From Pilatotrama ljubarskyi (Eukaryota > Basidiomycota > Agaricomycetes > Polyporales > Polyporaceae): 64,000 nucleotides of DNA. Position 1 is the stretch's first letter. Each line of letters opens with the position of its first letter. The stretch spans positions 157,875 through 221,874 of the forward strand of contig MU277670.1 in NCBI GenBank assembly GCA_022385805.1, read 5' to 3'. This document shows positions 60,339-64,000 of this stretch, piece after piece. The notes under the pieces are model-generated. The model did no database searches, was not told the DNA's origin, and saw only the letters and a program-made list of their open reading frames with translations. Position numbers and translations under genes: made by a program.

Positions 60339-61555
60339 GCGACTCCAGGGCGGGTAGGTGGGTGTGTGATGAGGTCAGCGGTTCCGGAAACGATGTGCAC
60401 GACGCGTGGAGGGTGTCCGGAGGCAGCGCAGAGAACCAGGAAGAGATTACTCAGTAGTAGTACCAGCCTGAGTGTATGCCGGTCTCTGAAATCGTGCACG
60501 AGTTGAGAGGGATCAGTAATGTAAACACATAGCAGATAGCAGAGTTTGCGGCTGCTGAGGGTGTTCCGCGTGCAGGCCGGCGGTGTGTGCAGGACGAGTG
60601 TGGCAAGTGGAGTTAGCCGTGATTGCACGCAGTGGCCGATGCGCGTCAGTACTAATCGTTGACACACGCCCGCATATTGATTGGCCCATTTTGACGAATA
60701 TGGAGGGCACTGCAGCGGCCCAACAAAAATATGGTGTAACCAGTACAGAGAAACCTACAGCTAAGCTACTACAAGTTCAGTGTCGAAGCATCATGTCCGT
60801 ACGGGATGGAGAGTAATAAGGATATGCAGACGCCCGATCGAGGGCCGTGGCTCATAGTGGATAGCAGTCAATACCTTCCTGCATGGCTCATTTTCGCCCG
60901 GACATGAAGCCCCCACCCTTTCAAGGCATACCACACGCCGAGGCATGCGTCGCTTGCCAGGTACGAGCGCCCACAGGACGACCTGCTGCCAGTTGACATG
61001 GACGTCGCGCTGACCTGGTAGGTGCGAGGACACCCGCCAGCAGCTGGCTTGCCCGGCAGCTCATTACCGGCCGAAGCGAGGCCATAAGGCCGCTTGACCT
61101 TTTGGAGGTCGGCTTTCCTTGAGGCATCAGGGGCCTTTTCAGGAAAGATGTCGGGACTTGATGTAGCCCTCTGCCGCTCTCCGTGCATCGACCCGTTGTG
61201 CAGCTGCAGATGGGACGTCTCAGCTACGCAAGGGCGTGCGCGGATGTGCTTCTCTCACCGTGGTGGTGATGCTCTCCTCGGAGCCTCCATAACACCGAGC
61301 GGTAGCACGCAACTTGGGATTGTGTGCTGGAAGTGGCGGTGTAGGGGGCCTGTAGATCTGCAATCGTGCGCGATAGGTCGATATGAATACGATCGGCCCA
61401 AATGAAAAGTTCCACGCACCCGTGGTAACGATTTTTGACTGAGACGGCGGGCCAATGCTGGCGACGCTGGTGTACGTTGCACGCACTGTATAGGCTGGAT
61501 ATCATCGTGCGGTGGCTCGAGGGACTGCACGTCGCGGCGCGGCGAACATCAGGTG
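60339..61555. other. Region between the carrier and the unrecognised two-exon gene
   Basis: The 1.2-kb upstream region of the carrier gene and 3' flank of the next gene (both minus). An open frame of 106 codons at 60868-61188 (minus) has no recognisable domain. It could be a downstream exon of the 61556-61963 gene, but I cannot support it. Confidence 0.35.
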
Positions 61556-61963
61556 TCAGCCCGTTCGACCCGACGCGGATCTGCCGTCGACGGCACCCAC
61601 CACAACATCCTGCTGCTCCACCAAAGTGAGCACCAGTGATTTCGACCCACTGTCCGCGTCGTCCTGCGGTAAAGGCGATGGAGGCGGGGAGAGGTAGACC
61701 GCGTAGCGTTTCTCGCGCTTGAGCGCAGTCTCGATGGACTCACGCCAATCTGTGGGGAGCTAGTACAGGCGCAGCAAGTTGTGGCGTCATCCGTGGTGCA
61801 CATCGCGAGGTGCGCAACTCACTGGTGGCATGTCCTTGTTGACGATGGCCGACGGCAGACGTGGCACAGGCAAGCGTGAAGGACGCGCCGAACTCGTCGA
61901 CGGCTCTGGAGAAAGCTTCGGGACGGGCTTCCGCCAGCCCATATTGTGATGTCTGGGAGCCAT
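61556..61963 (-). CDS. Unrecognised small two-exon gene
   Basis: Exons 61823-61963 and 61556-61759, joined by a 63-bp intron with a GTGAGT donor and TAG acceptor, give 114 residues. The protein starts MAPRHHNMGWRKPVPKLSPE, is Ser/Pro-rich to residue 45, then DWRESIETALKREKRYAVYL, a short Pro-rich stretch, and SKSLVLTLVEQQDVVVGAVD. It stops at TGA 61556. There is no signal peptide or membrane helix, and I do not recognise a family. It reads as a real gene because codon phase is kept across the splice and the WRESIETALKREKRYAVYL helix is well formed. A TTAAATA element about 120 bases upstream (near 62080) might serve as a TATA box. Confidence 0.5.
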
Positions 61964-63224
61964 CTTGAACAGAAGGGTCGCGTCTGGGCGGGTAGTCGGT
62001 GAAGAGGTATCGAGGCAGGCGGCGGTAGCAGGGGTAAGGTGCTAGAGGCCTAGCTGACGGTGGAGCAGCTCAGCCCGGCTATTTAAGCCAGATGCGGAAC
62101 TGCCAGACCTTCGGACGGACTCCAAGCGAAGGGCCCAAGCGTGACGGTATAGCATACAGCTCGTGGCGAGCCCTGCCACCAAGCGCTCCTCCTCATTCAA
62201 GCTCTTCTTATCCGGATGGACCGGAATGCGCAGATCCGCCCCGGGTGGGGAAAAGGCGACAAAGCAAGAAATTACACCGCCTGACACCGCCGGGGGTGGT
62301 TTGCCTGGGACGTCGAGACGCAGGAATGCCCTGGCTTGGTGCTTTTTCCGGCGCTTTGTGCCGCACGGAACCCACGAAGTGATCTTGTTGGCGGACCAGA
62401 AGGGGATCGTGGGGTCTGGCAATACGGGTCGTTCCAGAGCGCGTCATGGCATGCACGAGAAGGTGGACACCCACCTTGCCTGCACGCAGGGTATTGGGTA
62501 AGCGTCCTGCAGCAGCGGTAGTAGCTCGCTGCATCGTCGTTTTCTCCTCTTTTACCTCTCTGGCCGACGCTAGAGGCAACTCAGATGCCAGTTCAGCATC
62601 GGTAGTGCAGCAAGACGCCGCGGGCCCTGCAGGGTGAAAATGCTCGGCAGCGATGCTGAGCTTTGCCGTCGACACGGCCATGCTCGTCCAAGGGGCAAAC
62701 GGCACGTGTTCGCGTTCCCCCAGGCCAAGCGAGTCGCGGGCGCCAACGCGTCGCGCAGCTCCGAGCGGCCATCGGGATGAGCACAAAGCACGCAGAGGGC
62801 AAACCCAGCGACCCTTCATATCAGCTGCATCGATGGCCTGCGGCTGTGTATATCAGTGCTGAAGTGTCCCTTCTTGTGGAGAGTCGATCGTCGTAACCGC
62901 AGTGCCGCCTGTGCTACGCTGAGACCGGAACCGCCGCACGTAGCATCCTGAAACGACCCTGACCGTGGACGTGAGATCCGGATAGACATATTCATACAGC
63001 ATAGGCGAGACCATAGATCCTAGGAGTACATGCGGCATATACGAGACAGAAGACGAGAGTGCGACAGTACGAGACGATGAGAGAAACGGCGACAGCAGCG
63101 AGCAAACGGACAGGGATAAGGATGCGAGCGAATACTACGAAAAACAGCAACCGCGCGACGTATCATGAATGATGTACAAGTCCTTCAGTCGTCTGCTTCC
63201 TGTACCTGTGCGGGGATGAAAGCC
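61964..63224. other. Region between the unrecognised gene and Argonaute
   Basis: About 1.26 kb without a gene I can name. Open frames of 203 codons (62208-62819, minus) and 112 codons (62163-62501, plus) overlap each other and lack domains. The last 200 bases are the Argonaute 3' flank. Confidence 0.35.
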
Positions 63225-64000
63225 TCAAGAGAAGTACATGACCTTGCGCATGGCGGCGCTCAGCGGCTTGAAGCCAGCCTTGAATGCATCGAGCGCGCTC
63301 TTCTTCTGAGCGTCGTCGAGGGGCGCACCCGAGCCTTCGAGGTCCATGTTGCCCTCGGGGTCGTAGTGGTTCTTGGCGCGGGCGCAAACGATGTCGGCAT
63401 CTGCGGCAGATCGTGAGCGCCAATAACGATGCGGCAAAGGGCGAGCAGTACTCACAGTACACGGGAGCAGGGATCGAGACGGAACGAGTAGAACGGGCGT
63501 AGACGTGGCAGAGGGCGAACGAGAGCGCTTGGAGACTGTCTGGGGTGAAGTTGTTCTCGTCGTACAGGACACTGTAGTGCGCGGGGCGGGACGTGCCCAG
63601 CAGCGTATATACCCGAAGAGACCGTGTCAGATTGATGCGCTGCGCCAGCAAGAGCGAAGGGTACTTATCCACTGTGCGATTGCAGGTAGAAGTCGAACTC
63701 CGTCGGGTGCACGATGTCCTTATCGACGACCGTCCCTGCGGGGCAGTTGCCGCTGCGGTCCGCGTTGCCCGAGTTCTGGGGGAAGAATCGGACGTGGTGG
63801 CGCTTGCCCACCACGATCACCGTGATCTTTGCCTGGACACCAGTAGCAGCGCACGCAGCTATGGAGGAAAGGAGGAGCGTCAATATATCTGTGTGAGCAA
63901 GTGCAACAAGACTGCCCGTCGCACCTCTCAGCTGGGGAAGCTCTGCAGAGAAAGGCGGGATGCCGTCAGCATCAAGCGGGCTCGGAAGGATTTCGAGGCT
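63225..64000 (-). CDS. AGO: Argonaute, C-terminal PIWI domain, 5' part outside the window
   Basis: RNA-silencing effector. The visible part is the end of the PIWI domain: [48 protein letters not shown], then across an intron [20 protein letters not shown], then [20 protein letters not shown] and [20 protein letters not shown]. The His in SRPAHY is the last member of the DEDH slicer tetrad; the three acidic residues lie mostly beyond the window. The extreme C-terminus is [10 protein letters not shown]. Introns fall near 63405-63455, 63590-63665 and 63855-63930. The partial nature prevents assigning it to a QDE-2 or other subclass. Confidence 0.92.

Noticed and set aside
62208..62819. 203-codon minus-strand open frame
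   Set aside because: Overlaps other long frames on both strands in a GC-rich stretch, with no recognisable family or splice logic.

Overview
This is nuclear DNA of a filamentous fungus, most likely a white-rot basidiomycete of the Polyporales type. The evidence is gene-dense DNA with many 50-65 bp GT-AG introns, CT-rich leaders before start codons, GC-rich third positions, and a secreted class II lignin-peroxidase gene whose best recalled relatives are polypore enzymes. About 23 protein genes and one tRNA can be supported. There are no bacterial, CRISPR, prophage or viral features. Exon joins were made by eye from splice signals and family conservation, so termini marked as uncertain should be treated that way.

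Layout, left to right. 1-6.6 kb: three plus-strand genes (3' part of PCF11, a SWT1-like PIN nuclease, a GT32 MIPC-synthase-like mannosyltransferase). 7.8-12.9 kb: xylitol dehydrogenase (-) and methionine synthase MET6 (+), divergent around a 1-kb shared upstream region. 13.7-16.2 kb: DUF2985 membrane protein (-). 16.2-19.7 kb: gene-poor island holding a 923-bp fold-back DNA element with 235-bp identical inverted arms. 19.7-21.1 kb: lignin peroxidase (+). 21.7-31.0 kb: one very large minus-strand gene for an FMP27/Hobbit/BLTP2 bridge-like lipid-transfer protein. 31.7-33.8 kb: DPB2, DNA polymerase epsilon subunit 2 (-). 34.3-35.8 kb: PHAF1/UPF0183 (+). 36.1-37.1 kb: HAD pyrimidine 5'-nucleotidase (-). 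37.6-39.8 kb: ribosomal protein eL6 and COX18 insertase (+). 40.1-42.8 kb: a DUF7704 membrane protein and 3-ketodihydrosphingosine reductase (-). 43.2-44.5 kb: FEX fluoride exporter (+). 45.6-47.1 kb: TVP38/VTT membrane protein (-). 48.1-52.0 kb: eL36, casein kinase II beta and a BTB protein (-). 52.3-56.4 kb: intron-rich coiled-coil protein (+). 56.8 kb: intron-containing tRNA-Val(AAC) (-). 57.0-60.3 kb: a small coiled-coil protein and a calcium-regulated mitochondrial carrier (-). 61.6-62.0 kb: an unrecognised two-exon gene (-). 63.2-64.0 kb: PIWI-domain end of an Argonaute (-), running off the window.

Most genes are housekeeping and are not arranged as a pathway cluster. Two (GT32/MIPC and ketosphinganine reductase) act in sphingolipid synthesis but lie 36 kb apart. 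The accessory part is the 16.2-21.1 kb segment: the transposable element, the gene-poor stretch and the lignin peroxidase. I found no convincing undescribed multi-gene system. The best leads are the perfect-arm fold-back element, the unrecognised gene beside Argonaute, the coiled-coil gene, and some unusual domain architectures.
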